64,000 nt of DNA from Rheinheimera sp. (lineage in GTDB: Bacteria > Pseudomonadota > Gammaproteobacteria > Enterobacterales > Alteromonadaceae), in assembly GCA_008015325.1 (NCBI GenBank), contig SSFI01000070.1, positions 1 to 64,000 on the forward strand, given 5' to 3'. A program made the position numbers and the translations under genes. Below, in pieces: positions 51,517-60,506 of the stretch. Below the pieces are notes generated by a model, which saw only the letters and a program-made list of their open reading frames with translations, was not told where the DNA came from and ran no database searches. How positions within the stretch are numbered: the first letter of the stretch is position 1; each line of letters starts with the position of its first letter.

Positions 51517-52826
51517 TATTCAGTCTCCACGATCATTGCGGCACCAAGGCCACCAGCCGCACAGGCTGTGGTCAGGCCGACACCGCCGCCGCGGCGTTTT
51601 AATTCATGTAACGTTTGAGTAATTAAGCGGGTACCAGTGGCCGCAAACGGGTGGCCGTACGCAAGGGAGCCACCGTTGACGTTAAACTTCGCCATATCAA
51701 TGTCGCCAATGGCTTCAGTGCGGCCCAGTTTTTCTTCGGCGAATTTTTTCGAGCCAAACATTTTCATGTTGGCCAGTGCCTGTGCGGCAAAAGCTTCGTG
51801 CATTTCGATTAAGGTCAGATCAGAGAGCTTCATGCCGGCGCGGTCCAGCGCCAGTGGCGTCGCATACGACGGCCCCATCAGCATGTCTTCCCACACATCA
51901 ATTGCAGCGAAGGCATAACTGCGCACATAGCCAAGAATTTCATAACCAAGCGCCTTAGCGCGGCTTTCGGTCATCATCAGCACGGCAGAAGCACCGTCGG
52001 TCAGCGGCGTAGAAGTGGCCGCAGTGACAGTGCCGTAGTTCCGGTCAAATACTGGTTTTAACTTGCTGTAAGATTCGAGTTTAGAATCGAGGCGAATGTT
52101 ATTGTCGATATCGAGGAATTTGTTGTACGGCTCGACATGCGCGGCCATGACTTCCTCTTTCATCAGGCCATTTTGCCAGGCCTGCGCGGCCAATGAGTGT
52201 GAGCGATGCGCCATGGCGTCCTGATCGGCGCGGCTGATGCCGTGGGTTTTCGCCATTTGCTCTGCAGTGTCGCCCATCGACAGGCCGGTGGTGTACTCAG
52301 CAACAGCCGGTGGCACCGGTAATAAATCTTTCAGGCCTAAGCGGCGGAAGATCGCCAGTTTCTGGCCAAAAGTCTTTGCCTTATTCACATCAACCAGCGC
52401 GCGGGCTAAGGCTTTGCTGACGCCAATCGGTAACACTGAACTGGAATCGGCGCCGCCGGCGATGGCTATTTCTGTGATGCCGGCCATCATACTTTCAGTG
52501 ACGCTGACCACAGACTGGAAGCTGGTGGCACAGGCGCGGGTGACGCTGAAGGCGTCGGTGTGCACATTCATGCCGGTGCCTAAGACGATTTCGCGGGCGA
52601 TGTTTGGTGCTTCCGGCATCTGCACAACTTGACCATAAACAACCTGATCAATTAACTTGGGGTCCAGTTCACTGCGGATCAGCAGTTCGTTCACGACCAG
52701 TTTGCCTAGCTCCAGCGCCGAAACCCCGTGGAATTCGGTGGCCTGCTTGGCGAATGGCGTACGTAAGCCGCGGACGATAGCGATACGATCGCCCTGCCGG
52801 GTCCTGAGTTGAATTGGGTTGGCCAT
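51516..52826 (-). CDS. fadI: 3-ketoacyl-CoA thiolase FadI
   Basis: The beta subunit of the fatty-acid oxidation complex; it cleaves 3-ketoacyl-CoA to acetyl-CoA and a shortened acyl-CoA. The nucleophile Cys is in [13 protein letters not shown] (about residue 97), the His in [16 protein letters not shown], and the second Cys in [13 protein letters not shown]. The 436-residue length equals E. coli FadI. AGAGGA is 6 bp before ATG 52826. A FadR-like palindrome lies 25 bp upstream and a PsrA-like palindrome 73 bp upstream, so repression by acyl-CoA sensors is likely. It heads the fadI-fadJ operon. Confidence 0.95.
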   Translation of the reverse strand: MANPIQLRTRQGDRIAIVRGLRTPFAKQATEFHGVSALELGKLVVNELLIRSELDPKLIDQVVYGQVVQMPEAPNIAREIVLGTGMNVHTDAFSVTRACATSFQSVVSVTESMMAGITEIAIAGGADSSSVLPIGVSKALARALVDVNKAKTFGQKLAIFRRLGLKDLLPVPPAVAEYTTGLSMGDTAEQMAKTHGISRADQDAMAHRSHSLAAQAWQNGLMKEEVMAAHVEPYNKFLDIDNNIRLDSKLESYSKLKPVFDRNYGTVTAATSTPLTDGASAVLMMTESRAKALGYEILGYVRSYAFAAIDVWEDMLMGPSYATPLALDRAGMKLSDLTLIEMHEAFAAQALANMKMFGSKKFAEEKLGRTEAIGDIDMAKFNVNGGSLAYGHPFAATGTRLITQTLHELKRRGGGVGLTTACAAGGLGAAMIVETE

Positions 52827-52850
52827 ATAAGTCCTCTGTTGCTGCTCGTT

Positions 52851-52865
52851 ACAGGTCTGACCTGT
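52851..52865. promoter_or_regulatory. FadR-like operator upstream of fadI
   Basis: ACAGGTC-T-GACCTGT is a perfect inverted repeat around one base. Its centre GGTCTGACC equals the core of the E. coli FadR consensus (AACTGGTCnGACCAGTT); only the flanking arms differ. It lies 25 bp upstream of the fadI start, where a bound repressor would block transcription. fadR itself is in the window at 32.5-33.2 kb. Confidence 0.75.
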
Positions 52866-52898
52866 GTTTTTCCCGATTGTAGCGAGAGTCTGACGAAA

Positions 52899-52916
52899 TT
52901 AAAACAGTTGTTTTAA
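52899..52916. promoter_or_regulatory. PsrA-like palindrome upstream of fadI
   Basis: TTAAAAC-AGTT-GTTTTAA is a perfect 7+7 inverted repeat. It fits the AAAC-N4-GTTT pattern described for PsrA, a TetR-family acyl-responsive regulator of fatty-acid use in Pseudomonas and Shewanella. No psrA gene is in the window, so the regulator is a guess from the motif. Confidence 0.45.
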
Positions 52917-53041
52917 TCTGCGCCGCCCATATATCTGCGAAGCTGGTCTTAGCCTAGCCGCATTTCATCGGATACGCCTGTGAAATCCCCCGTGATTTCA
53001 TATAAATAACGCTGTTTAACCAGAGCCAGAGAGTATTGTTT

Positions 53042-53992
53042 GTGAACGCATTTAACCGGTTAAAATCCTATCTCGACAGTCAGGTCGTCGGCCAACCCGC
53101 CCTGACCGAAGGCATTCTGCTGGCGCTGTTGGCCAATGGCCATCTGTTAGTAGAAGGCCCGCCGGGCCTGGCGAAAACCCGGGCTGTGAACGCACTGGCC
53201 CATGGTGTCGAAGGCAGTTTTCATCGCATTCAATTTACGCCGGATTTATTACCAGCCGACCTGACCGGTACCGACATCTACCGGCCGGAAACCGGCAAGT
53301 TTGAATTCCAGAGCGGCCCACTGTTTCACCACATTATTCTGGCCGACGAAATCAACCGCGCGCCGGCCAAAGTGCAGTCGGCCCTGCTCGAAGCCATGGC
53401 AGAAAAGCAAATTACTGTAGGCCGCCACAGCTATAAACTGCCTGAACTGTTTTTAGTGATGGCGACGCAAAACCCGCTGGAACAGGAAGGCACTTACCCG
53501 CTGCCGGAAGCACAGCTCGACCGTTTTTTATTGCACTTAAAAGTCGATTATCCGGATGCGGCGACAGAGCTGCAGATTTTGCGCTTAACCCGCGGTGAAG
53601 CCTTATCGCAACACAGCGAAACCCCACCCCGTATGACGCAGGCCGATATTTTTGCCGCGCGTCAGACTATTCTGCAGCTGCATATCGCTGAAAGTCTGGA
53701 GCAATATATAGTGCAACTGGTGATGGCGACGCGCCATGCCGGCAACTATGGCGCCGAGCTTGGCCGCTATATCGCTTACGGCGCCAGCCCACGTGCCACT
53801 ATTGCACTTGAACGCTGCGCGCGCGCCAAAGCCTGGCTCAGTGGCCGCGATTTTGTCACGCCAGACGATGTACAGGCGGTGTTCCATAATGTGCTGCGTC
53901 ACCGCTTGATTTTAAGTTATGAAGCGGAAGCCGAAGGCGTCAGCACCGACCAGGTGCTGACTGAGCTGCTCAAACGCGTACCGGTTGCCTGA
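53042..53992 (+). CDS. MoxR-family AAA ATPase (first gene of the Bat operon)
   Basis: A 316-residue AAA+ ATPase that acts as a chaperone for the VWA proteins encoded after it. Walker A is GPPGLAKTRAV and Walker B ILADEINRAPAKVQSALLEA, followed by the MoxR line MATQNPLEQEGTYPLPEAQL with DRFLLHL. GTG 53042 is chosen since AGAGAG is 8-9 bp upstream; TTG 53036 is closer than ideal. Its stop overlaps the DUF58 start by one base. This copy is intact, unlike the MoxR gene at 17.8-18.6 kb. Confidence 0.9.
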   Translation: MNAFNRLKSYLDSQVVGQPALTEGILLALLANGHLLVEGPPGLAKTRAVNALAHGVEGSFHRIQFTPDLLPADLTGTDIYRPETGKFEFQSGPLFHHIILADEINRAPAKVQSALLEAMAEKQITVGRHSYKLPELFLVMATQNPLEQEGTYPLPEAQLDRFLLHLKVDYPDAATELQILRLTRGEALSQHSETPPRMTQADIFAARQTILQLHIAESLEQYIVQLVMATRHAGNYGAELGRYIAYGASPRATIALERCARAKAWLSGRDFVTPDDVQAVFHNVLRHRLILSYEAEAEGVSTDQVLTELLKRVPVA

Positions 53993-54984
53993 TGTCCACC
54001 ATGCAAAATATGCAAACCGTCGCGGCCCAGCTTAAAGCGCTGGGTACCGATGGTGTCCATCTGGATTTGCCGCAATTGTTGCAATATCAGCATCACACCT
54101 ATTTGCTGGATTTGGCGCCAAAACAAGTGATCCAGAGCAAACTGGCAGGCAGTTATCTGGCGCGCAGCAAAGGCCGCGGCATGGAGTTTGACGAAGTGCG
54201 CCATTATCAGCCGGGCGACGATGTGCGCACCATCGACTGGCGCGTGACAGCCCGCACCGGCAAAGTGCACACTAAGTTATTTCGCGAAGAAAAAGAACGG
54301 CCAGTGTTTGTGCTGACGGATTTAAGCCCGGGTATGCATTTTGGCTCTGTGCTGCTGACCAAAGCGGTGCAGTCGGCGCATCTGGCCGCATTGGTCGGCT
54401 GGCATGCGAAAAACCGTGGTGACAAGTTTGGTGGGATTTTGCTAAATGGCAGCCAGATCCGCGAGTTAAAACCGGCCAGTCGCAGCGTGGCTGTACTGCG
54501 TTATCTGCAGCAACTGCTCGAGCTTGGTGCGCCTGCAACAGCAACGGCAGAGTCGTCGTTCAGTCTCGCCGACGCGGTAGGACAGCTGCGCCGGCTGGTG
54601 CGCCCCGGCAGTCTGATTTATATCATTTCCGATTTTTTTGCCCTGGACGCCAATGTACTGCGCCACCTGCAGTCGATGCGTCAGCACAATGAGATCCGGC
54701 TCTGCCAAATCCTCGACCCGCTGGAACAACAACTGCCGATGCAGGTGCAAGGGCAGCTCGCGGTCCAAAGCGCGCATGAGATATTACAGCTGGATTTAAC
54801 GCCACAAGCCATAAAGCAGCAGTATCAACTGCAACAGCAGCAACTGCTGAAGCAACAACAGGCTTTTTGGCGCGGTCTGGGCTTACGCCATGTGCAAATC
54901 AGCACAGCGCTGCCGCTGCGCCAGCAATTAAGCAGCAGAGATACGCTGTCAGACGCCGTGATGCAGGGAGCCGGACATGGCTGA
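53992..54984 (+). CDS. DUF58 domain-containing protein
   Basis: A 330-residue soluble protein carrying the DUF58 signature: GRGMEFDEVRHYQPGDDVRT followed by IDWRVTARTGKVHTKLF (about residues 62-98), then VFVLTDLSPGMHFGS, a degenerate VWA-like strand. DUF58 proteins regularly stand between MoxR ATPases and VWA membrane proteins. Their biochemical role is not established. It is linked by a 1-bp overlap to moxR and an 8-bp overlap to the next gene. Confidence 0.9.
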   Translation: MSTMQNMQTVAAQLKALGTDGVHLDLPQLLQYQHHTYLLDLAPKQVIQSKLAGSYLARSKGRGMEFDEVRHYQPGDDVRTIDWRVTARTGKVHTKLFREEKERPVFVLTDLSPGMHFGSVLLTKAVQSAHLAALVGWHAKNRGDKFGGILLNGSQIRELKPASRSVAVLRYLQQLLELGAPATATAESSFSLADAVGQLRRLVRPGSLIYIISDFFALDANVLRHLQSMRQHNEIRLCQILDPLEQQLPMQVQGQLAVQSAHEILQLDLTPQAIKQQYQLQQQQLLKQQQAFWRGLGLRHVQISTALPLRQQLSSRDTLSDAVMQGAGHG

Positions 54985-55456
54985 GACGCCGTCAATGACT
55001 GACAATTTAAAAGCGGCGCTGGCCGATATTCAGCAGCCGCCGCTGCCGGATGAATTTTATCTGGCGCCTGGGTACCTGCTGCTTGCCGTGCTGATACTGG
55101 CGTTGGTGGGCTGGTTTATCTGGCGCCTGCTCCGACAGCGCCGCCGCAACAGCGCCCGCCGTCTGGCGTTGCAACTGCTGGAACAAATTAATCTGCAGCA
55201 AAAAGATGCTGCCAATCAGATTTTGCTGTTGTTAAAACAATATCTGCAGACTAAAAAACCGGGTCATTCGGCGCTGGCGATGCAAAGTGCGCAATTTGTC
55301 GCGTTTTTACAGCGCAGTGCGGCGCTGGACACGCCCCCGCCTGAGCTCGACGTTTTGCTTTACAGCCCCTCCAGCGATCCGGCACTTATCATCGCCTGGC
55401 AGCAATACGCCAGACAATGGCTGATCAAACATAAGGAACTCTCGCTGTATGTTTGA
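54977..55456 (+). CDS. DUF4381 domain-containing membrane protein
   Basis: A 159-residue protein with one membrane helix (about residues 31-50, YLLLAVLILALVGWFIWRLL) followed by a basic QRRRNSARR segment and a helical cytoplasmic domain. The N-terminal LADIQQPPLPDEFYLAPGY motif is the DUF4381 signature. This family is found almost only inside MoxR/Bat operons in gammaproteobacteria, and probably holds part of the complex at the membrane. It overlaps both neighbours by 8 bp. Confidence 0.87.
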   Translation: MAETPSMTDNLKAALADIQQPPLPDEFYLAPGYLLLAVLILALVGWFIWRLLRQRRRNSARRLALQLLEQINLQQKDAANQILLLLKQYLQTKKPGHSALAMQSAQFVAFLQRSAALDTPPPELDVLLYSPSSDPALIIAWQQYARQWLIKHKELSLYV

Positions 55457-56423
55457 ATTTGCCCTGCCCTGGATCTTTGTACTGGCGCCACTCCCATGGT
55501 TGCTGCGCCGTCGCCAACAACAAAGCGGCAATCCACTGTATTTTCCGCCGCTGGCGCGATTGGCTGCGCAGCAAGCCCAAAGCCAGCCGCGGGCACAATG
55601 GCGGCGACCGGCCTTGTTGCCGTTATTATTCTGGCTTTGCCTGCTGGCCGCAGCCGCAGAGCCGCGCTGGCTCGGTGAGCCCGTGACCTTGCCACAGCAA
55701 GGGCGCGACATGATGCTGGCAGTGGATTTGTCCGGCTCAATGAACATCAACGACATGGTGATTGAAGGCCAGTCGTACAACCGGCTGGATGCGGTTAAAC
55801 ATGTACTGGGACAATTTATTGCCAAACGTCAGGGTGACCGGCTCGGTCTGATATTATTTGCCGACGCGGCGTATCAGCAAACGCCGCTGACCTTTGACCG
55901 CACCACAGTGCAAAAAATGCTGGATGATGCGGTGTTGGGCCTGGTCGGTCAGCGCACGGCCATCGGCGAAGCCATTGGCCTAACCGTGAAGCGTTTTAAC
56001 ACTTACCAAAGTTCAAACAAAGTGCTGATCCTGCTCAGTGACGGCGCCAATACCGCCGGCAATATCCAGCCACGTGAAGCGCTGGCGCTTGCCAAAGCCG
56101 CCGGCGTAAAAATTTATGCGGTAGGGGTTGGTGCCGAGCAGATGGTACAACAAGGTATTTTTGGTCCGCAGCTGGTCAATCCGTCGGCAGATCTGGACGA
56201 AAAATTGCTGACTGAGCTTGCCAGTGAAACCGGTGGTCGTTATTTCCGTGCCCGTAATCTGCAGGAGCTCAGCGAAATTTATCAGCTGCTGGACCAGCTT
56301 GAGCCGATTGAACGCGATCAGCTGAACTACCGGCCGCAGCAAAGTCTTTTGCACTGGCCTTTAGCCGGCGCGCTGTTGCTGCTTGGTTTCGCGTTGTGGC
56401 GCCGGAGTCGTTATGCCGTTTGA
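55449..56423 (+). CDS. batA: VWA membrane protein BatA-like
   Basis: A 324-residue protein with two N-terminal membrane helices, a VWA domain (about residues 88-285) and a C-terminal helix near 300-320. The metal-binding site is MMLAVDLSGSMNINDM with DxSGS intact, and ILLSDGANTAGNI follows. The layout is that of BatA of the Bacteroides aerotolerance cluster. Its job in gammaproteobacteria is uncertain, but it is thought to be an envelope-stress or metal-assembly complex with MoxR. It overlaps the following gene by 11 bp. Confidence 0.9.
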   Translation: MFEFALPWIFVLAPLPWLLRRRQQQSGNPLYFPPLARLAAQQAQSQPRAQWRRPALLPLLFWLCLLAAAAEPRWLGEPVTLPQQGRDMMLAVDLSGSMNINDMVIEGQSYNRLDAVKHVLGQFIAKRQGDRLGLILFADAAYQQTPLTFDRTTVQKMLDDAVLGLVGQRTAIGEAIGLTVKRFNTYQSSNKVLILLSDGANTAGNIQPREALALAKAAGVKIYAVGVGAEQMVQQGIFGPQLVNPSADLDEKLLTELASETGGRYFRARNLQELSEIYQLLDQLEPIERDQLNYRPQQSLLHWPLAGALLLLGFALWRRSRYAV

Positions 56424-58281
56424 TATCCACTTTCTGAGGCCTTATGTGCTGTTACTGTTGCCATTGGTGCTGCTGTGCTGGCTGCTGATGCGCCGGTTGC
56501 CGCTGACTGATGCCTGGCAACAAATGCTGGCGCCGCACTTGTATCAACACATGCTAAGCGCACAAACAGTCAAGCGCCGCCAACACTGGTTATGGCCGCT
56601 GCTGTTGTTGCTGGGCATTCTGGCAGCTGCAGGCCCCAGCTGGCAGAAACTGCCGCAACCGGCGTTTCAGCTCAAGCGTGCGACCGTGCTGGTGCTCGAT
56701 ATGTCGATGTCGATGCGTGCGACCGACATCAAACCCAACCGGGTGACACAGGCACGTTTTAAAGCGCTGGACTATGCCAAAGCGCAGCTCGAAGGTGAAA
56801 TGGCATTACTGGCTTTTGCCGGCGACGCCTATGTGATTTCGCCACTGACACCGGATCACAACAATATCAGCCTGTTACTGCCGGACTTAAAACCGGAGAT
56901 TATGCCGGTGCAGGGTTCTGATTTTGCCGGCGCACTGAAACTGGCAGACCAGCTGCTGCAACAGGCCGGGTACGTCAAAGGCGATATTATCTTTTTCACC
57001 GATGGTTTTGACAGTCAGCAATTTACCCAAATCCGTGACCAGCTCAATGGTTTTCGCCATCGGGTGTCTGTGCTGGCTTTTGGCCACACCGACGGTGCCC
57101 CTATTCAGCTGGAAAATGGCGAACTGCTTAAAGACTCCCGTGGCAGTATTGTGCTGCCGAAAGTGCCGCTGAGCCAGTTGCGCGAACTGAGTGCGTTGAC
57201 CGGCGGCGCCTTTGCGCAAAGTAGTTTTGACGACAGTGACATTAGCAAGCTACTGGCTTTGCCTGCTTTAACTCTGAATGAAGAAGCTGCGCCTTCAGCC
57301 ATGCAGGGCGACCAATGGCAGGACGCCGGGGTTTACCTATGTTATCTGTTGCTCATTCTGGCAGTGCTGGCGTTACGTCAACAGCAACTGCTGGTGCTGC
57401 CGTTGCTACTGATGCTGTGGCCGCAACCAGTGCCGGCGGCTGATGCGCAATACGCCGCAGATCAGGCAAATGTTACACCGGCAGCAGAAACCGTATCAGC
57501 CCAAGGCTGGCAGTGGCAGGACTTATGGCAAAGCCGGAATGAACAGGCCCGCGAGGCTTATGCCGCCGGTGATTATGCTGCTGCACAGGCTAAATTCAAA
57601 GACCCGTTATGGCAAGGCAACGCTGCCTATCGCGCCGGCGACTACGCTGGCGCAGCCAGCCTGTTTGCACAGGATAAATCTGCCGCCGGATTGTTTAATC
57701 TCGGCAACAGTCTGGCGCTGCAACAACAATATCAGCAGGCACTGACCGCTTATCAACAGGCTGCACAGCAACAGGCTGATTTACCGGGTGTGCAGGACAA
57801 TATCAAACTGATGCAAAAACTGCTGGAACAGCAACAGGACCAGCAGGAACAACAATCCAAAGACCAGCAGCAGTCGCAGGATCAGCAGCAGGACGGTGAA
57901 CAAAAAGACGGCGAGCAAAAAGACGGTCAGGAGCAACAAGACCAACAAAGTCAGCAGCAATCACAGGATCAGCAGCAAAGCGAGCAAGACAGCACTGAAG
58001 GCAAAGAGTCCGATCCGTCGCAGCAGCAACAGACTGAGCAGCAAAAGCAACAACAATTGCAGCAGGCGGAAGCCGAACAACAAAGCGAAAAACCGGACCA
58101 GCAACAGCAGGCCATTGAACAAGCCTGGCCGAATGCCAGCCCGGAACAAAGTCAACAACTGGAAAATTTACTGCGAAAAGTTCAGGATGAGCCCAGTTTA
58201 TTATTAAAAAACAAGATGTTGCTGGAATATCAAAAACGCCAGCAACAAGCGATCCCGCGTGGAGTTCAACAAGAATGGTAA
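56413..58281 (+). CDS. VWA-TPR membrane protein, BatB/BatC fusion with a Gln-rich tract
   Basis: A 622-residue protein. The N-terminal helices (about 10-30 and 58-75) are followed by a VWA domain with TVLVLDMSMSMRATD (DxSxS kept) and IIFFTDGFDSQQF. A third helix pair lies near 305-335. TPR-like repeats follow (AREAYAAGDYAAAQAKF, AAYRAGDYAGAASLF, LGNSLALQQQYQQAL). Residues ~470-565 are a low-complexity Gln/Asp/Lys tract. The C-terminal LENLLRKVQDEPSLLLKNKM segment is the usual BatC end. In many bacteria BatB and BatC are separate. ATG 56413 has GGAG upstream; the longer frame to 56383 is not supported. It overlaps batD by 7 bp. Confidence 0.9.
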   Translation: MPFDIHFLRPYVLLLLPLVLLCWLLMRRLPLTDAWQQMLAPHLYQHMLSAQTVKRRQHWLWPLLLLLGILAAAGPSWQKLPQPAFQLKRATVLVLDMSMSMRATDIKPNRVTQARFKALDYAKAQLEGEMALLAFAGDAYVISPLTPDHNNISLLLPDLKPEIMPVQGSDFAGALKLADQLLQQAGYVKGDIIFFTDGFDSQQFTQIRDQLNGFRHRVSVLAFGHTDGAPIQLENGELLKDSRGSIVLPKVPLSQLRELSALTGGAFAQSSFDDSDISKLLALPALTLNEEAAPSAMQGDQWQDAGVYLCYLLLILAVLALRQQQLLVLPLLLMLWPQPVPAADAQYAADQANVTPAAETVSAQGWQWQDLWQSRNEQAREAYAAGDYAAAQAKFKDPLWQGNAAYRAGDYAGAASLFAQDKSAAGLFNLGNSLALQQQYQQALTAYQQAAQQQADLPGVQDNIKLMQKLLEQQQDQQEQQSKDQQQSQDQQQDGEQKDGEQKDGQEQQDQQSQQQSQDQQQSEQDSTEGKESDPSQQQQTEQQKQQQLQQAEAEQQSEKPDQQQQAIEQAWPNASPEQSQQLENLLRKVQDEPSLLLKNKMLLEYQKRQQQAIPRGVQQEW

Positions 58282-59921
58282 AATTGTGTTTTCGTCTGCT
58301 ACTGGTTGGCTTTGCTCTGCTGTGGCAGGCTCAGGCCGCCACGCAACTGAAGGCCAGCGTTGATAAAAACCCGGCGATGTATGGTGAAGCCATCGTGCTG
58401 CAACTGGTACTTGATGAAAAAGTCGATGCCGGCGTGCTGGATTTTGCCGTGCTGGAAAACGATTTTCGCGTGTCCGGCCCTTCTGTCAGCCAAAGCATGC
58501 AAATCATCAACGGCCAATCGAGCCAAAGCACCGCCTGGCAGCTGAGTTTATTTCCACGCCGTACCGGCAGTTTGACGATCCCGGCTTTTACTGTTGGCAA
58601 TATCAGCAGTGACCCGATCAGCATTGAAGTCCAGCCAGCCAGCCAAAGCAGCGGCAAAGGCGCGGAACTCTTCCTGGAAAACAGCTTCAGCCATGACACA
58701 GTGCATGTGCAACAAATGTTGTATTACGAAATTAAAATCTACTTTAAAGGCGAATTGCAACGCGGCAACTTAAGCCAGCCGGAGCTTGCCGGGGCTGAGG
58801 TCGAGCAAGTCGGGAAAGACGTCGAAAACAGCGAAATCGTCAATGGTGAGCGTTACCAGACTATCACCCGCCGTTACAGTGTGGTGCCGCAAAAAAGTGG
58901 TAGTTTAACGCTGAGCGCGCCGTTTTTTAATGGTGAAATGATTGACCGGGATAACTCGCGTTATGACTATTTCGCCCGCACCAAAGCGGTGTCTGCAGAA
59001 GGCAAAGCGCTGACATTAACAGTCAATGCCATTCCTGACGGCCAGCAGCATCATTGGCTGCCCTCAGAACTGGTGGCATTGACGGAAGAATGGTCGCCAT
59101 CGGCGCAGCAACTGGTACAAGGTGAACCTGTTACCCGCACTATCACCCTGACGGCGCTGGATTTGGCTGACCATCAGCTGCCGGATCTACAGTTAGGTAC
59201 AGTGAGTGGCGCCAAGATCTATCCGGAACAACCACAAAGCCATAAAGCCGAGCGCAGAGGCCGTATCGTGGCGCAAAAAGTGTTCAGCTACGCCATTATC
59301 GCCGATAAAAGCGGCACCCTGACCATGCCTGAAGTTCGGGTTCACTGGTGGAATACCAAAACCAACCAACCCGATGTTGCGGTCTTGCCTGAAGTGACGT
59401 TGCAGGTCAGCCCCAACCCGCAACAAGCTGACACCAGCGTGATTGCGGCGCCGGAACAAGCAGTCGCCACAGTGGCGGCTGAGCCGGTGTCCGACTGGTA
59501 TTTCAGTTACAGTAGCTGGCTTTTCCTGGTGTTGTGGTTAGCCACGGTCGCGATGTGGTTGTTGCAGCAGTGGTACCAGCGTCCGCCAACAGTGGCTTTG
59601 CCGGTTACAGATTCTGCGGTGCGCTTTAATGCACGCAAACTGAAACAAGCCTGCCAGCAACATGACGCGACACAGGCCCGTGAACAGCTGCTGCGCTGGG
59701 CCCAGCAGTTGATAGACCCGCAAATCGCCACGCTGTCCGACATCCTGCCGCATTTGCCGGACGGCGCGTTAAAATCACAAATCCAGCAATTGAGTTATCA
59801 GGGCTACCAGGCAGCCGGTAAAACCTGGCAAGGTCATGGCCTGTTGGAAGCCTGGGCGCATTTCCAGCATCAACCAGCCCGCCAGACAGCCGGGCTGGCC
59901 CCGCTTTATCCCAGCCGCTGA
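58275..59921 (+). CDS. batD: BatD family protein
   Basis: A 548-residue exported and membrane-anchored protein. It has an N-terminal signal peptide ending AQAA and beta-rich oxygen-tolerance domain repeats: FRVSGPSVSQSMQIINGQSS and SLFPRRTGSLTIPAFTV, then the YYEIKIYFKGEL region. One membrane helix (about 414-432) precedes a cytoplasmic tail. The SGTLTMPEVRVHWWNTKT segment is typical of BatD. It is the last gene of the moxR-bat operon and 75 bp before the next sigma gene. No clear terminator was found after it. Confidence 0.88.
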   Translation: MVKLCFRLLLVGFALLWQAQAATQLKASVDKNPAMYGEAIVLQLVLDEKVDAGVLDFAVLENDFRVSGPSVSQSMQIINGQSSQSTAWQLSLFPRRTGSLTIPAFTVGNISSDPISIEVQPASQSSGKGAELFLENSFSHDTVHVQQMLYYEIKIYFKGELQRGNLSQPELAGAEVEQVGKDVENSEIVNGERYQTITRRYSVVPQKSGSLTLSAPFFNGEMIDRDNSRYDYFARTKAVSAEGKALTLTVNAIPDGQQHHWLPSELVALTEEWSPSAQQLVQGEPVTRTITLTALDLADHQLPDLQLGTVSGAKIYPEQPQSHKAERRGRIVAQKVFSYAIIADKSGTLTMPEVRVHWWNTKTNQPDVAVLPEVTLQVSPNPQQADTSVIAAPEQAVATVAAEPVSDWYFSYSSWLFLVLWLATVAMWLLQQWYQRPPTVALPVTDSAVRFNARKLKQACQQHDATQAREQLLRWAQQLIDPQIATLSDILPHLPDGALKSQIQQLSYQGYQAAGKTWQGHGLLEAWAHFQHQPARQTAGLAPLYPSR

Positions 59922-59996
59922 TATATTTGCGCTGGCCTGCACAAAAACGGCAGGCCAGCCGGTCTTTGTGGTGATGTCAGATTTTGCGGAGTGCAA

Positions 59997-60506
59997 ATGA
60001 GCCACGCCCAACAACGTTATGAGGCTTTGGTCCGTGCTTATACGCCGGACTTGTATCGCTATGCCTATTGGTTATGTCACTCTAAAAGCATTGCCGAAGA
60101 TTTAGTGCAGGATACCCTGCTGCGGGCCTGGAAAAACCTTTCGCAACTGCAGGAAGCCAAGGCTGCCAAAGCCTGGCTGTTAACCATATTGCGCCATGAA
60201 AACGCCCGACGCTTTGAACGTAAGCAGTTTGAGTACAGTGATGTCGAACAGGATAGCCTGGAAGATCCACATCAATCCCCCGAACACGGTGTCGCTACCG
60301 ACCGGCTGCACCGGCTTATTCTTGAACTTCCCCAAGACTATCGGGAACCCTTAGTCATGCAGTTGTTGCTGGGAATGACCGGCGACGAAATCGCAACTGT
60401 ACTGCAACTCAATCTCAATACTGTGAATACCCGACTTTTTCGCGGCCGCGCTCAGTTACGTGCCAGACTGCAACCAGAAGCCGCAGGAGAACCAGCCCAT
60501 GGATAA
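59997..60506 (+). CDS. ECF sigma factor
   Basis: A 169-residue sigma factor. Region 2 has LYRYAYWLCHSKSIAEDLVQ with DTLLRAWKNL and the core-binding KAWLLTILRHENARR. Region 4 has LPQDYREPLVMQLLLGMTGD and TVNTRLFRGRAQLRARL. ATG 59997 follows GGAG by 5 bp; the GTG two codons upstream is part of that ribosome site. It overlaps the next gene by 8 bp, so sigma and partner are coupled. It is different from, and shorter than, the ChrR-linked sigma at 28.7 kb. Confidence 0.9.
   Translation: MSHAQQRYEALVRAYTPDLYRYAYWLCHSKSIAEDLVQDTLLRAWKNLSQLQEAKAAKAWLLTILRHENARRFERKQFEYSDVEQDSLEDPHQSPEHGVATDRLHRLILELPQDYREPLVMQLLLGMTGDEIATVLQLNLNTVNTRLFRGRAQLRARLQPEAAGEPAHG

Noticed and set aside
57820-58115. Repeat tract considered as a CRISPR or minisatellite array
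   Set aside because: The units are irregular CAG/CAA-rich codons with no fixed repeat-spacer pattern, and the tract stays in frame inside a coding sequence.
57961-58158. Leu-rich minus-strand frame of 65 codons
   Set aside because: It is the antisense of the Gln-rich tract of the BatB/C protein; CTG/TTG runs on the opposite strand give false Leu-rich frames.
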